The translations under genes and the position numbers were made by a program. Of a stretch of DNA of 64,000 nt, positions 45,746 through 54,795 are shown in pieces; positions within the stretch are counted from its first letter, which is position 1; every line of letters starts with the position of its first letter. Below the pieces are notes generated by a model. That model was not told the origin of the DNA. It ran no database searches and saw nothing but the letters and a program-made list of their open reading frames with translations. This DNA is from Sporomusa acidovorans (GTDB lineage: Bacteria > Bacillota > Negativicutes > Sporomusales > Sporomusaceae): NCBI RefSeq assembly GCF_002257695.2, contig NZ_CP155571.1, one strand, 5' to 3'.

Positions 45746-46492
45746 TCATTGCTTCCGCCAGCGCAGCAGGTAACCGGTAAAACGCTGGTATATGGTCATT
45801 AATGTGAGCACAACGGCACCAATAACAATGATCCCGGCAACCACCCGGGGATAATCGGCAAAATCGGAAAAGTATTTTACATACCAGCCCAGACCGCTGG
45901 TGGCGCCAATCATTTCGGCTGCTGTTAACAGGATAAACGCCAGTACCAGACTGATGGCGCCGCCGCTGATAATATGCGGCATAGCTCCGGGCAAGAGGAT
46001 ATGGATAAGCATGGATTTCCTGCTGACCCCGATGGTTCTGGCAGAGTCGACAATGCCTTTTTCCAATGACTCTACACCCGCTACCGTATTCATAAATAAG
46101 GGCCAAAACGCACCGACGAAGATGATAAAGACGGAGGACTGGGTAAAAGTGGGTAGTATGGCGATGGCATAGGGAATATAGACAATGGGCGGGATTGGCC
46201 CCAGCACATTGGTGGCCGGTTCAATCGCCAGTCTTAACCGTCGGTTCCAGCCAACAATTAGCCCTAGCGGAATAGCAAGCAGCGTAGCCAGGGAGCAACC
46301 CCAGAATAACAAATTAAAGGAACTGAGCAGACTTTTCAAGAATACCTCGCGGTCTTCGAAAAGCAGGTGAAGAACTTGCAACGGTTGTGGGAAGAGCTGG
46401 GAATCAAGCAGTTTTAACCAGGCGGTACTTAACTGCCAAAGGAGTAAGATGGCAATTCCTAAGAGCAGGCGGTCGCGGCTGGTTTGGCTCAT
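45746..46492 (-). CDS. ABC transporter permease (SsuC/TauC family)
   Basis: 248 aa, six helices. BPD-permease EAA loop near GVESLEKGIVDSARTIGVSRKSMLIHILLPGAMPHI, and the C-terminal GWYVKYFSDF typical of sulfonate/taurine/nitrate permeases. Last gene of a leftward operon; its start overlaps the ATPase by 4 nt. Substrate class: sulfonate, taurine, nitrate or thiamine-precursor like; the methyltransferase context argues for an organic compound. Confidence 0.85.
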   Translation of the reverse strand: MSQTSRDRLLLGIAILLLWQLSTAWLKLLDSQLFPQPLQVLHLLFEDREVFLKSLLSSFNLLFWGCSLATLLAIPLGLIVGWNRRLRLAIEPATNVLGPIPPIVYIPYAIAILPTFTQSSVFIIFVGAFWPLFMNTVAGVESLEKGIVDSARTIGVSRKSMLIHILLPGAMPHIISGGAISLVLAFILLTAAEMIGATSGLGWYVKYFSDFADYPRVVAGIIVIGAVVLTLMTIYQRFTGYLLRWRKQ

Positions 46493-47292
46493 ATGCCTGC
46501 GCCTCCTTCCACCTGTTGGAGCTCTTCTAAAATTTCTTGTTGCAGCAAAGAAAGAATTTCGTTGCGCAATTCAATATAACGGGGATCTTTTACTAGGAAA
46601 AAACGCCGCCGGGGGCGGGGAAAAGGAACCTCGACTGTCTTTACTACCCGGCCGGGACCGGGAGTAAAAACGGCAATGCGGTCAGCCAGATATAAAGCTT
46701 CATCAATATCATGGGTGACCAGGAATACGGTTTTTTTGTTGCCATCGCCGGTCCACAGCTTGAGCAGCAGATCCTGCAGACTTACCCGGTTTTTGGCATC
46801 TACCGCGCCAAAGGGTTCATCCAGCAGGTAGACAGGCGCATCAAGAGCAAAGGCTCTGGCGATCGCTACCCGCTGACGCATGCCGCCTGACAGTTCACCC
46901 GGGTATTTATGGCTGTAGCTGCTGAGACCGACCAGTTCCAGTAATTTTTTTGCTTTTTCTTCAGCCGGTTTACCTTTGGAGCGACCTGACTCCCGGAGAG
47001 CAAAGCTAATATTATCAAGGGCAGTCATCCAGGGAAATAACGAGTAATCTTGAAAGACGACGGCCCTATCCGGGCCGGGGGCAAGAATCGGCCTATCTTG
47101 TAAGGTAATACGGCCACTTGTGGCGGCTGTTAATCCAGCGAGCAACCCGATGGTTGAACTTTTGCCGCAACCGCTGGGACCGACCACTGCCAGAAATTCT
47201 CCCTGGTCAATGGACAGCGACAGATTGGCTACAGCCGGACACTCGTCGCCCGGATACGTAAGGGATATGGATTCAAGCTTTAGTAAGGCCAC
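46489..47292 (-). CDS. ABC transporter ATPase (SsuB/TauB family)
   Basis: 267 aa from GTG 47292, with AAGGAGG 6 nt upstream (an ATG at 47298 touches that site). Walker A VGPSGCGKSSTIGLLAG, Q-loop FQDYSLFPW, signature LSGGMRQRVAIARAF, Walker B VYLLDEPFGAVD, H-loop VTHD. Energises the permease with the lipoprotein at 47310. Confidence 0.88.
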   Translation of the reverse strand: MALLKLESISLTYPGDECPAVANLSLSIDQGEFLAVVGPSGCGKSSTIGLLAGLTAATSGRITLQDRPILAPGPDRAVVFQDYSLFPWMTALDNISFALRESGRSKGKPAEEKAKKLLELVGLSSYSHKYPGELSGGMRQRVAIARAFALDAPVYLLDEPFGAVDAKNRVSLQDLLLKLWTGDGNKKTVFLVTHDIDEALYLADRIAVFTPGPGRVVKTVEVPFPRPRRRFFLVKDPRYIELRNEILSLLQQEILEELQQVEGGAGI

Positions 47293-47309
47293 AAGCATCC
47301 TCCTTGTTC

Positions 47310-48398
47310 TTAGAGATCATTAACCTGATAGTCATTAGCCAGTTTTTGATAGGTAGCGTTTTGCGGCTCGCGCTGCAGTAACTGGTCGAGCGCTGTTTTG
47401 TATATTTCCGTGTTAACATGCTTGGCGATATCAATATCACTTTGGATGTAACCAGCCGCTTTCATCGCTTCCCAAAAAGCAATAAAGCGTTTCTTGTCAG
47501 GGTCGGGAATGCTATGGATGCGGCCGCCGTAAAGTCCTTTCTTGAGCAGCTCTTTGTCCAGTTTGACATATTTCCCGGCAATAGCCAAAGTTTCTTCCTG
47601 GTTGTTGATATAAAAGTCATAGGCGCGGATGCTGGCGCGGGCATAGCGGATATAGGCTTCTTTATTGCTTTGCAGCTTATCTTCCAGCGCGACTACCCGG
47701 CAGCATACATGACCGTCCATATATTCAGAAGACCAGGTAACAATTTTTAGCCCTTGTTGTTCAGCCATTTCTGAGAAGGGAACCCAGACCAGACCGGCAT
47801 CTGCCGCGCCTTTTTTTACTGCTTCCAGCACGGCGGTAGGGGAGTCTAATTCTTGAATGGTAACCTGGTTTTTCCAGTCAATACCGGCTTTGCTCATGGC
47901 TGATCGCCATACAGCATCACCGGTTGCCAGACGAACAGTGGCTACTTTTTTGCCAATAAAGCCTTGGGGAGTGGAAAATTGTCCGGCATTTTCCGGTTTG
48001 GCCACAACGGCGTGGCCTTCGCTTTGCATGCCGCCAATATCAACAAAAGGTGTACCTTTGGCAATGAAAACCTGCGGGGCGGCTGTACCGAAGGAACCGG
48101 CATCCAGTTTACCCGCTTTAATGGCATTTAGCCCTTCACCGGAGTTGGTAAACTGGAATAATTCGACATCCAGCCCCTCTTGCTCGTAAAAACCTTTCTC
48201 TTTGGCAACAAAATAAAGGATATGGCCAACAGCCGGCAAATAACCAATTTTAAATTTGATTTTGTCAGCGGGCGGGGATGCTTGGCCGGACGATGGTTTT
48301 GCTGACTGATCAGCTTTTTGCTGGCCGCAGCCGGCAAGCAGTAAACTAAAGATTAGGATAATAGCGACGCTGGCAATAATGAGACGGTGCTTGTGCAC
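47310..48398 (-). CDS. ABC transporter substrate-binding lipoprotein (SsuA/NMT1-like)
   Basis: 362 aa. Signal peptide with lipobox LLLAGC (Cys at about residue 24). The mature part begins FKIGYLPAVGHILYFVAKEKGFYEQEGLDVELF, with GTAAPQVF and KAGKLDAG typical of the SsuA/TauA/NMT1 fold. Its ligand is unknown. Paralogue of the damaged protein at 62891-63783, sharing the C-terminal layout. Confidence 0.88.
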   Translation of the reverse strand: MHKHRLIIASVAIILIFSLLLAGCGQQKADQSAKPSSGQASPPADKIKFKIGYLPAVGHILYFVAKEKGFYEQEGLDVELFQFTNSGEGLNAIKAGKLDAGSFGTAAPQVFIAKGTPFVDIGGMQSEGHAVVAKPENAGQFSTPQGFIGKKVATVRLATGDAVWRSAMSKAGIDWKNQVTIQELDSPTAVLEAVKKGAADAGLVWVPFSEMAEQQGLKIVTWSSEYMDGHVCCRVVALEDKLQSNKEAYIRYARASIRAYDFYINNQEETLAIAGKYVKLDKELLKKGLYGGRIHSIPDPDKKRFIAFWEAMKAAGYIQSDIDIAKHVNTEIYKTALDQLLQREPQNATYQKLANDYQVNDL

Positions 48399-48516
48399 AG
48401 ATAATCACTCCTTTTCTTTCGGTAAGAGGTTTTTATAAAAGAGATTAGAGCATCCGCGATTGTGATCTGCCCCGATAACAAAGTAAGTGAGAAAACTGCC
48501 GGTATGGAGCTTAGAC

Positions 48517-50220
48517 TCAGAAATTTAGGCAGCTTACAAAGGTTTTATCAAAATCACTGTAGGTAGCCAGTTCTAAAACCTCGACTTGCTTTACCAGATC
48601 GGCCGCTGTTTGCCGGGAACGACGATTTAGGAGCATGGCCTGCCCGCCTGTTTTAGCCGTATTGCCGAGAAAATCAATTTTGCCTGTAAAAGCTTCAGGC
48701 AGCATACCAATGTTAATCAGACTGTCGGCATTGAGATGAAAACCAAAAGATCCGGCAATCAATACACGGTCAACCTGGGCGGTGCTTAAGCCGTTGGCAG
48801 CAAGCAGGCATTCCATACCGGCACGAATGGCTCCTTTGGCAAGCTGCACCTGGCGGATATCCTTTTGCGATACATAGACGGATTGCTGAATGGTAAAAAT
48901 GGTTTTACTGTTTTCTTTTTTTAATCGCCGTTGTAAAGGATGCGTATGATTCAGTTCCAGCCCGGTAAACTTCCCGCTTTTGTTGATCAGTTTGGTTCTG
49001 ACAAGTTCACCGACAATATCCAGCAGTCCACTGCCGCAAATGCCGACAGCCGGGCTATCGGCAATGGTTTTTACCGCTACGTCGCCGGTAGGGGCTACTT
49101 TGAATTTTTCGATGGCGCCAGGGGCGGCCCTCATGCCGCAGGCAATATTCATGCCTTCAAAAGCCGGGCCGGCCGCCGTGGAGGTTGCCGACAGACGGCC
49201 GTCAACCGCTAAAGCCATTTCACCATTGGTACCAATATCGACAAACAGGGTAGTTCCTTTCAGATTGGCCAAATCTGCGGCCAGAATGCCGGCAGTGATA
49301 TCGGCCCCCACATAGGCCGACATAACCGGCGGCAGGTAGATTTGGGCAAAAGGAGCAACCGTAAGGCCAATAGCGGCTGCCGCATGATAGCTACCACCCC
49401 AGAGAACAGGCATGTAGGGGAATTTACCCAGAGAGGCGGGATTGGTATTCAGCGCCAGGTGCAGCATGCAGGTATTGCCGCTGAAGATGACTTCATAAAT
49501 GCTTTGGGGCCGTATGCCGGCATTGTGCGACAGTTCATTGATCATTTTATTGATAGCCTGAACAATCTCTGTGTGCAGGGTGGCTAAGCCGGCGGCAGAA
49601 TTGGCCATTTTTATCCGGGATAAAACATCCTGGGCATGCAGGCTCTGCGGATTGAGAGCCGATACGGTAGCCAGCTCATGGCCGGTGATCAGGTCAAAGA
49701 GCGCGGCTACCAGGGTGGTTGTGCCAATATCAACAACAAGACCATGAGCGGTTTTGGCCGTATTGCCTGGTTCTGTTCCCAATGGCGAATCACCGGATAA
49801 TACTAAGGTTTTATCCTCAACTGGTGCGTATTCTTTAGTTATCACTGGATCAAGTGTTACTGCCAAGTGGTGTCCTTCGCTTAAGATTTGCACATCATGT
49901 TTATCCTGCCGGTCAAGAACAAAAATATCAATAACGGTATTGTCAGCGGGTTGCGCCTGAATCTCAGCCGTACACCCGAGAACAATGCCCTGACTCATTT
50001 CTTCTGGGGTCAGGGTATGAAGGCAACCCGGCAATACGCGAATTGTCTCAGGGGGAGAGGAAGGAATGCGAACTTTGCATTTGCCGCAGGTGCCGGCACC
50101 GTTGCAGGGGGATTCAACCAGAACCCCGGCAGCTCTGGCGGCAGCAAGAACGGTGATATTGTCATGGGCGACAAAGACAGTTGACTGGTTGGTGTCCTGC
50201 CAAAAGCGTAATAGCGTCAC
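48517..50220 (-). CDS. RACo-like reductive activator of corrinoid proteins (2Fe-2S plus ASKHA ATPase domain)
   Basis: 567 aa. N-terminal plant-type 2Fe-2S ferredoxin domain with CNGAGTCGKC (residues 39-48) and a fourth Cys near 82 (LGCTAEI). The DUF4445/ASKHA domain starts about 162 (VVDIGTTTLVAALFD) with a second phosphate loop FVDIGTNGEMAL and SGSGLLDIVGEL. RACo proteins reduce inactive Co(II) corrinoids to Co(I) using ATP. It sits between UroD-type methyltransferases and a transporter and opposite a corrinoid protein, so activation of that protein is the obvious job. Confidence 0.9.
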   Translation of the reverse strand: MTLLRFWQDTNQSTVFVAHDNITVLAAARAAGVLVESPCNGAGTCGKCKVRIPSSPPETIRVLPGCLHTLTPEEMSQGIVLGCTAEIQAQPADNTVIDIFVLDRQDKHDVQILSEGHHLAVTLDPVITKEYAPVEDKTLVLSGDSPLGTEPGNTAKTAHGLVVDIGTTTLVAALFDLITGHELATVSALNPQSLHAQDVLSRIKMANSAAGLATLHTEIVQAINKMINELSHNAGIRPQSIYEVIFSGNTCMLHLALNTNPASLGKFPYMPVLWGGSYHAAAAIGLTVAPFAQIYLPPVMSAYVGADITAGILAADLANLKGTTLFVDIGTNGEMALAVDGRLSATSTAAGPAFEGMNIACGMRAAPGAIEKFKVAPTGDVAVKTIADSPAVGICGSGLLDIVGELVRTKLINKSGKFTGLELNHTHPLQRRLKKENSKTIFTIQQSVYVSQKDIRQVQLAKGAIRAGMECLLAANGLSTAQVDRVLIAGSFGFHLNADSLINIGMLPEAFTGKIDFLGNTAKTGGQAMLLNRRSRQTAADLVKQVEVLELATYSDFDKTFVSCLNF

Positions 50221-50226
50221 CGGTTA

Positions 50227-51267
50227 TTACCCCCCCTCTTTTGTGCGAATCGCTTTGACTGTTTGGGTCAGGGATTGGATGTTGATTAACGGGCTGGAGG
50301 TACTTAAGCCGCAGGCTGGGGCAATGATGTTGATGCCTTGCTCCAGCAAGTTTTTCGTTTGTATAGTGACTTTTTCCGCTGATCCCAGTTCTAAGAGATA
50401 CGTGCTGACATTTCCCATTGTCGTAAGTTCGGGAAACTCATCCTTAAGAAGTTTTAGATTGACAATCGCATCGGTACTGACCGCATCGGCTTTAAGTTTC
50501 GGAAGTAAAGATTTTACGCTGTTTACGTTGCCGCAGATATGAATAATAACCGGAACACCTCTTTGGTGAATGGCGGTGACAAGCTTGTTAATGTAGGTGA
50601 CGGCATAATTGGCAAACATCTTCGGCCCCAGAATCTCACCGGTTGCGGTCGGGTCGGCAATCGCGATGGCCGCAGCGCCATGGTCAATCAATTTGTAGGC
50701 AAAACCGCTCAGCAGTTCGGTTACATAGTCAAACACGTGGTGCGCATTCGCGGCATCGCGATACAAGTCTTTTAAGAACCGTACCGGATCTACGATGGAA
50801 GCGGCTGTGCTTACCGGACCGGTCAGACTGCCGACGACCGGAATATCGGGATATTGGGCGGATAAAATCGAAGTCGCCTCGCAAACAACGGGTATCCGTC
50901 CGGAAGTGAGCATGGCCCGGATATCCTTAAACTCCACTTGCGCTGCGGAAGCATAGGCTTCCCGGCTTATTTTGGGTTCACATTCCCGTGTGCCCAAATC
51001 AATTTCACTTCCCAGCACTTCGGCTTCCACCGTCATGCAAAAAGGAAGTCCAAAGTTCTCAAAGCCGGTGTGATGGTGTACGGCAGCAGCCAACTTGGCC
51101 ATTAAAGCAGCGTCCGCGTGGGCGGCGGGCAGGAATTGGCCACTGCTGGTCGTCACATCGACGATGGCGGCGTTCATCATGCCGCCGGGGCAGATGACAG
51201 GCGGCCGGTCATGCGGCTGTTTATTCAATACTGCCAGTAAACGCGCTTTTTCGGTTACTACTGTCAT
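50227..51267 (-). CDS. UroD/MtaA-family methylcobamide methyltransferase (second)
   Basis: 346 aa from ATG 51267; its ATGA overlaps the stop of the preceding gene, with GAGGTGG upstream. Uroporphyrinogen decarboxylase fold with the zinc site HICGN (about residue 240) and a later APACGLS Cys, as in MtaA/MtbA/MtsA and CmuA-type enzymes. The domain start VTEKARLLAVLNKQPHDRPP is typical. Not a true UroD: haem-type residues are not evident and context is corrinoid chemistry. It would move a methyl group to or from the corrinoid protein. Confidence 0.86.
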   Translation of the reverse strand: MTVVTEKARLLAVLNKQPHDRPPVICPGGMMNAAIVDVTTSSGQFLPAAHADAALMAKLAAAVHHHTGFENFGLPFCMTVEAEVLGSEIDLGTRECEPKISREAYASAAQVEFKDIRAMLTSGRIPVVCEATSILSAQYPDIPVVGSLTGPVSTAASIVDPVRFLKDLYRDAANAHHVFDYVTELLSGFAYKLIDHGAAAIAIADPTATGEILGPKMFANYAVTYINKLVTAIHQRGVPVIIHICGNVNSVKSLLPKLKADAVSTDAIVNLKLLKDEFPELTTMGNVSTYLLELGSAEKVTIQTKNLLEQGINIIAPACGLSTSSPLINIQSLTQTVKAIRTKEGG

Positions 51268-52346
51268 TGGGACCACCTCTGCTCCAGGCGACTGAGTTTT
51301 TCCGCGGTGATGGGATAACCAATTTCCCGGACGGCGTCAAGCATAGCATCGATATTGCTGAAAGGAGTCTCGGTCGGCAGGCTGCAGCCGGAAGCCACAA
51401 TATAGCCTTTAGGATTGTCATAAGCTTCGCGGACACCGCTTAAAACAGCCAGACGGATATCTGCCGGCGTGCCTTGCAGCATCGTTTCTGAGGGCTTAAC
51501 ATTTCCCATTAGTCTGAGGCGGTTGCCAACTTTGTTTTTGGCTTCTGTGAGGCTGGCAGCGTTGTCAATACTGATGCAGTCAGCGCCGGCATCAGCCATT
51601 TGTTCCCATACCTTGGCGGTTTTGCCGCAAATATGCAAGGTTACCGATTTGCCGCGAGCATGAATATAATCAATGAGTTGTTGCAGATAGGAGAAGGAAA
51701 ACTCTTTAAATTTCTGGGGGCTGATGATGGTTGCTGAGGACATCGGGTCAGTCAGGCTAGGGGTACAGCCAATATCAATAATTGCTTTCGCATAGTTAAG
51801 GCAGGTTTCCAACGACAGACGGCATAACCGGTGAACAGCCTCCGGATTCTTGGCAACAAGCCGGGCCAAATTTTCGGCGCCGATTAAAAAGGAAGCGTTA
51901 GTAAAAGGGCCGGTAAGCGCCCCGGTTACGGCGACTTCGTTGCCTACCTCATCAACGGCGATTTTCATGGCTTCCAGATGAATGGGCAGATGACCGTCCT
52001 TATAGGGGTCTGCCGGCTTAAGGCTGTCAATCTGACTGATATCGTCCAGCGCCGGTTTGGCTAAATAGGCTGTTTCGTCCTCAGGATAGTAAACCACCGA
52101 ACCCATAGCTTCGGCCTGGCCGTAGAGGTCGGTAAATATCCGGATGATATCATAGCCAAACCGGCGGTAAGCGGCAATCTGCGCCTGAGCCAGCAATTTT
52201 CCGCTATTAGGCAGCTCACTGACTTTGACACCGATTACTCTTGCCGCTGTGTTGCCCACAATGGGAACGCATGGCAGACGGTCAATTGGTTTTCCCTGGC
52301 TATAAGCAGTCAAGCGTTGAAGCGGTGTCATTAGGTCTTTAGCCAT
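51264..52346 (-). CDS. UroD/MtaA-family methylcobamide methyltransferase (first)
   Basis: 360 aa, complete. MTPLQRLTAYSQGKPIDRLPC opens the domain; the Zn motif is HICGKTAKVW (about residue 238), with the last ligand in ASGCSLP. The presence of two non-identical UroD-type proteins in tandem is common where one is substrate-specific and the other transfers to a C1 acceptor. First gene of a leftward operon preceded by the leader RNA at 52488-52540. RBS AGGTGGTGG. Confidence 0.86.
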   Translation of the reverse strand: MAKDLMTPLQRLTAYSQGKPIDRLPCVPIVGNTAARVIGVKVSELPNSGKLLAQAQIAAYRRFGYDIIRIFTDLYGQAEAMGSVVYYPEDETAYLAKPALDDISQIDSLKPADPYKDGHLPIHLEAMKIAVDEVGNEVAVTGALTGPFTNASFLIGAENLARLVAKNPEAVHRLCRLSLETCLNYAKAIIDIGCTPSLTDPMSSATIISPQKFKEFSFSYLQQLIDYIHARGKSVTLHICGKTAKVWEQMADAGADCISIDNAASLTEAKNKVGNRLRLMGNVKPSETMLQGTPADIRLAVLSGVREAYDNPKGYIVASGCSLPTETPFSNIDAMLDAVREIGYPITAEKLSRLEQRWSQ

Positions 52347-52374
52347 TTGACGCCACCACCTTTTGGATGTTCAT
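52339..52374 (-). CDS. Possible 11-aa upstream ORF coupled to the methyltransferase start
   Basis: AAAGGAG is followed 9 nt later by an ATG opening MNIQKVVASNG, whose TAA overlaps the methyltransferase start region. A competing ATG at 52381 gives a 16-residue peptide. Either could couple translation to the mRNA leader. Weak evidence. Confidence 0.2.
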   Translation of the reverse strand: MNIQKVVASNG

Positions 52375-52487
52375 TTTTCATTGCTCCTTTCATGGATTGA
52401 TGATAAAGTAGACTTAGCCGCTCGCCTGTGCCCTTTAGAGTATATTGGGAGTCTTAGAGCGGGTTAGTCTCAGGATAAAAAACAAAA

Positions 52488-52540
52488 GAAGGCCAAAAGG
52501 AACGTTGCCATTCCTTTTGGCCTTCAGTAGTCTGATCAGC
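52488..52540 (-). promoter_or_regulatory. Leader RNA motif copy 3: GCUGA-hairpin-AGGC plus terminator (leftward operon)
   Basis: Minus strand: GCTGA (52540-52536), stem TCAG/CTGA around ACTA, then AGGCC, which starts a 15-bp terminator stem GAAGGCCAAAAGGAA with its complement and TTTTGTTTTTT. The CTGA strand shares bases with the terminator stem, so the two hairpins compete. Attenuation of the methyltransferase operon is implied. Confidence 0.65.
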
Positions 52541-52571
52541 CTCAAAATAAATAATATTGTGTGTTGTGGAA

Positions 52572-52601
52572 ATTATATGCCAAAATGCAAAAAAGTGTCA
52601 A
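52572..52601 (-). promoter_or_regulatory. Promoter of the leftward methyltransferase operon
   Basis: Minus-strand TTGACA and TATAAT, both full consensus, with an 18-nt spacer. It leads into the leader RNA at 52540. Confidence 0.8.
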
Positions 52602-52637
52602 GGGTTAATTTCACAAAACAAAAAAATATCTTTCGGG

Positions 52638-52666
52638 GTTGACACTCATTTGGCTGTGTGCTAATA
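52638..52666 (+). promoter_or_regulatory. Promoter of the rightward nitrogenase-like operon
   Basis: TTGACA, exactly 17 nt, TAATAT. It points into two consecutive leader motifs. Together with the minus-strand promoter at 52572 it forms a divergent control region; apart from these elements 52382-52942 has no protein gene. Confidence 0.8.
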
Positions 52667-52692
52667 TTAAGCCTAATATTTGGTAATATTCG

Positions 52693-52753
52693 TGCTGACC
52701 GGAACACCGGAGGCAATCATTGGCTGTTTGCGCAGCCTGTGATTGCCTCTTTT
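52693..52753 (+). promoter_or_regulatory. Leader RNA motif copy 1 with terminator
   Basis: GCTGA, stem CCGG/CCGG around AACA, then AGGC, which begins the terminator stem AGGCAATCA...TGATTGCCT (inner GGCTG/CAGCC) and a CTTTTT tail. About 30 nt after the promoter. Confidence 0.7.
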
Positions 52754-52832
52754 TAGTTAGGCACCCTGCTGAGAAGTACATTTTTCGGCTGGCAGGTTGG
52801 CAGGAAAAAAGATGAAATAAAGCTTGAAAATT

Positions 52833-52900
52833 GCTGACTGGAAAATACCGGAGGCAACCGAAATCCTGTTTTGTGGAAAATTCGGTTGCCTTTTATTTTT
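52833..52900 (+). promoter_or_regulatory. Leader RNA motif copy 2 with terminator
   Basis: GCTGA, stem CTGG/CCGG (one G-U) around a 6-nt A-rich loop, then AGGC, opening the stem AGGCAACCG...CGGTTGCCT with TTTTATTTTT. Ends 43 bp before the DUF2325 start. Tandem copies suggest cooperative or two-input attenuation. Confidence 0.7.
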
Positions 52901-52942
52901 CCATGGAATTGCTTATTTTTAGTGAGTGAAGGAGATGAGAAT

Positions 52943-53227
52943 ATGACGGCTTTGGTTATCGGCGCAGATTATTTAGGCGCTATTGAATACAAAATGCGGG
53001 AGAAGGGAGTAACCGAAATCGCTCATATTACTGGAAGAAATCCAGGTGAACTAAAAAGAATGAATATACCTAAAACAACGGCATTTGTCTTAGTGTTTAC
53101 CGATTATGTCAACCATAATATGGCAAGAATGGTCAAAAATCATGCAAAAGCCCAGTCAGTTCCGCTGGTTTATGCCAAAAGGTCCTGGTGCGCCGTTGAA
53201 CGCAAACTGGCTGGAATTGGTCTGTAA
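52943..53227 (+). CDS. DUF2325 domain protein
   Basis: 94 aa from ATG 52943 after AAGGAGATGAG. It begins MTALVIGADYLGAIEYKMREKGV and continues with IPKTTAFVLVFTDYVNHNMAR, the DUF2325 pattern of a small Rossmann-like fold. These proteins often occur as regulators or accessory proteins beside metal or redox genes; function unproven. First gene of the nitrogenase-like operon. Confidence 0.78.
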   Translation: MTALVIGADYLGAIEYKMREKGVTEIAHITGRNPGELKRMNIPKTTAFVLVFTDYVNHNMARMVKNHAKAQSVPLVYAKRSWCAVERKLAGIGL

Positions 53228-53304
53228 TACAACAATCCGTTTACTATCCGGGTGCGGGTGTACCGGACACGGGATTACATAATGATAAAGGAGAAGATGC
53301 GACA

Positions 53305-54795
53305 GTGAGTTATTTCGAGCTAAAAGAACCGCCTCGCCGGGAAGACAGGTTAAATGCCTGCATTGCTCACGGGGCGGCATTGGGTGACGTAGCCGGCCGC
53401 GGTATGCGGTGCTGCCAGCCGGGCAACGAACGCAGCTTTACGCAAAATTCCATTTGTTTATTATTACCGGCTTTAGGGACAATGAACAGTATCCCCAATA
53501 GTGTGGTACTCATGCATGGCGGCTTGGGCTGCGGTTCTTCCAGCCATTGCGGCAACGCCGCTGTCCGCGGCGGCAATAACCAGCGCTGGGGTGTGGTAAA
53601 GGACGGCCGCTGGCTGTCTACGGGTCTGACCGAATCTGATGTTATCAGCGGCGGTGAATCTAAGCTGGCCCAGGCCATTATCGAAGCCGACCGGCGTTAC
53701 CGGCCTGCCGTAATTTTTATTGTTGCCAGTTGTGTACCCGGTATCATCGGCGACGATGTGGAAAGTGTGGTTGAACAGACGCAGCCGGAAGTCGTAGCAA
53801 AGTTATTGCCGGTACATTGCGAAGGCTTCAAGACGAAAATTTGGGCTACCTCTTATGATGCCATCTATCATTCGATTGGCCGTAATCTGTTAACAGATCA
53901 TAAGCAACCGGCGGTCAATAAAGAAAAAAACGGGATAACCGTTAATTTAATGAATGTGTCGTCCATGGGGCGGGTTGACGAGTTGGAGCTGGAACGCTTA
54001 CTAAACCAACTGGGGATTTCCGTCAATATTTTTCCGGTTTTTGCCGATCCCGACGGGATGCAGCGCATGACGGAAGCCGATTTATCCATAAGTACTTGTC
54101 CGACCCATGATGATTATATGTTCACCTACCTTAAGGAAAAGTACCAGGTACCGTTTATTATCCGGCATATGCCGATCGGCATCGACAATACGGGCAAGTG
54201 GCTGTTGGATGTGGCTGATTTTTTTGGCCTTACGGAACAGGCCCTCGCGTTGATTGCCCGGGAGGAGGCCGAGCTGAACGCTGCACTGGAGCCGCTCAAG
54301 CCGATATTTACAGGCAAAAAGGCCTTTAGCAGCGCCGGTGAATTTCGGGCGCTTTCAACAGCCATATTGCTAGCTGAATTAGGGTTTGAGGTCGTAGGTA
54401 TCCGGGCGTATCATCACGATGAATTCGCCGAAGTAGAATACGAAAAGCTGATACGGCTTATCGGCAAGGACCTGCCACTCAATATTGCGAATTGCCAGCC
54501 TTTTGAAGAAGCCAATTTGCTGCGCAAACTAAAGCCTGATATTTTCCTTGGGCATATGAATGCCAACAGCACAGCCGCTAAACTAGGTATCTCAACCCAT
54601 GTTATTTATAATTCCGGTTTGCATTATATCGGCTACCAAGGTGCCTATGAACTGGCCAGACGCTTGTACCGCCAATTGAAAAACCCCCGGTTTAATTTAA
54701 ATCTCAGTCAATATGCCGCCTTGCCTTATCAAGAGGCCTGGTATCAGCAGAATCCGTTTAAATATATTAAGCTGGCGGAAGGTGACAATGAATGA
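53305..54795 (+). CDS. Nitrogenase component 1-like protein, subunit A (NifD/NifE-like)
   Basis: 496 aa, GTG start after AAAGGAG. Three cysteines match the P-cluster-side ligands of NifD/E: RCCQPGNERSF (about 36-37), HGGLGCGSSSHCG (about 76) and VASCVPGIIGDDV (about 146). The rest follows nitrogenase-fold domains (FGLTEQALALIAREEAEL; YNSGLHYIGYQGAYELARRL). Not a true NifD: lacks the FeMo-co patterns I can identify. Members of this outer clade include the methylthio-alkane reductase and F430-type proteins. Stops in an ATGA overlap with the next gene. No nifH-like gene in the window. Confidence 0.82.
   Translation: MSYFELKEPPRREDRLNACIAHGAALGDVAGRGMRCCQPGNERSFTQNSICLLLPALGTMNSIPNSVVLMHGGLGCGSSSHCGNAAVRGGNNQRWGVVKDGRWLSTGLTESDVISGGESKLAQAIIEADRRYRPAVIFIVASCVPGIIGDDVESVVEQTQPEVVAKLLPVHCEGFKTKIWATSYDAIYHSIGRNLLTDHKQPAVNKEKNGITVNLMNVSSMGRVDELELERLLNQLGISVNIFPVFADPDGMQRMTEADLSISTCPTHDDYMFTYLKEKYQVPFIIRHMPIGIDNTGKWLLDVADFFGLTEQALALIAREEAELNAALEPLKPIFTGKKAFSSAGEFRALSTAILLAELGFEVVGIRAYHHDEFAEVEYEKLIRLIGKDLPLNIANCQPFEEANLLRKLKPDIFLGHMNANSTAAKLGISTHVIYNSGLHYIGYQGAYELARRLYRQLKNPRFNLNLSQYAALPYQEAWYQQNPFKYIKLAEGDNE

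Noticed and set aside
45325..46106. Minus-strand frames across the Cys-pentad gene
   Set aside because: The 15-bp repeat opens several frames with repetitive products; they overlap the terminator and the permease gene and lack ribosome sites.
50227..52346. Genuine uroporphyrinogen decarboxylases
   Set aside because: Zn-type HxCG and late Cys motifs plus RACo and corrinoid neighbours fit MtaA/MtbA-type methyltransferases; no haem genes are nearby.
52660..52900. Cobalamin or SAM (S-box) riboswitch upstream of the corrinoid operon
   Set aside because: No B12-box (GCCACTG) or S-box core sequences could be found; the elements are much shorter and have a different conserved core.
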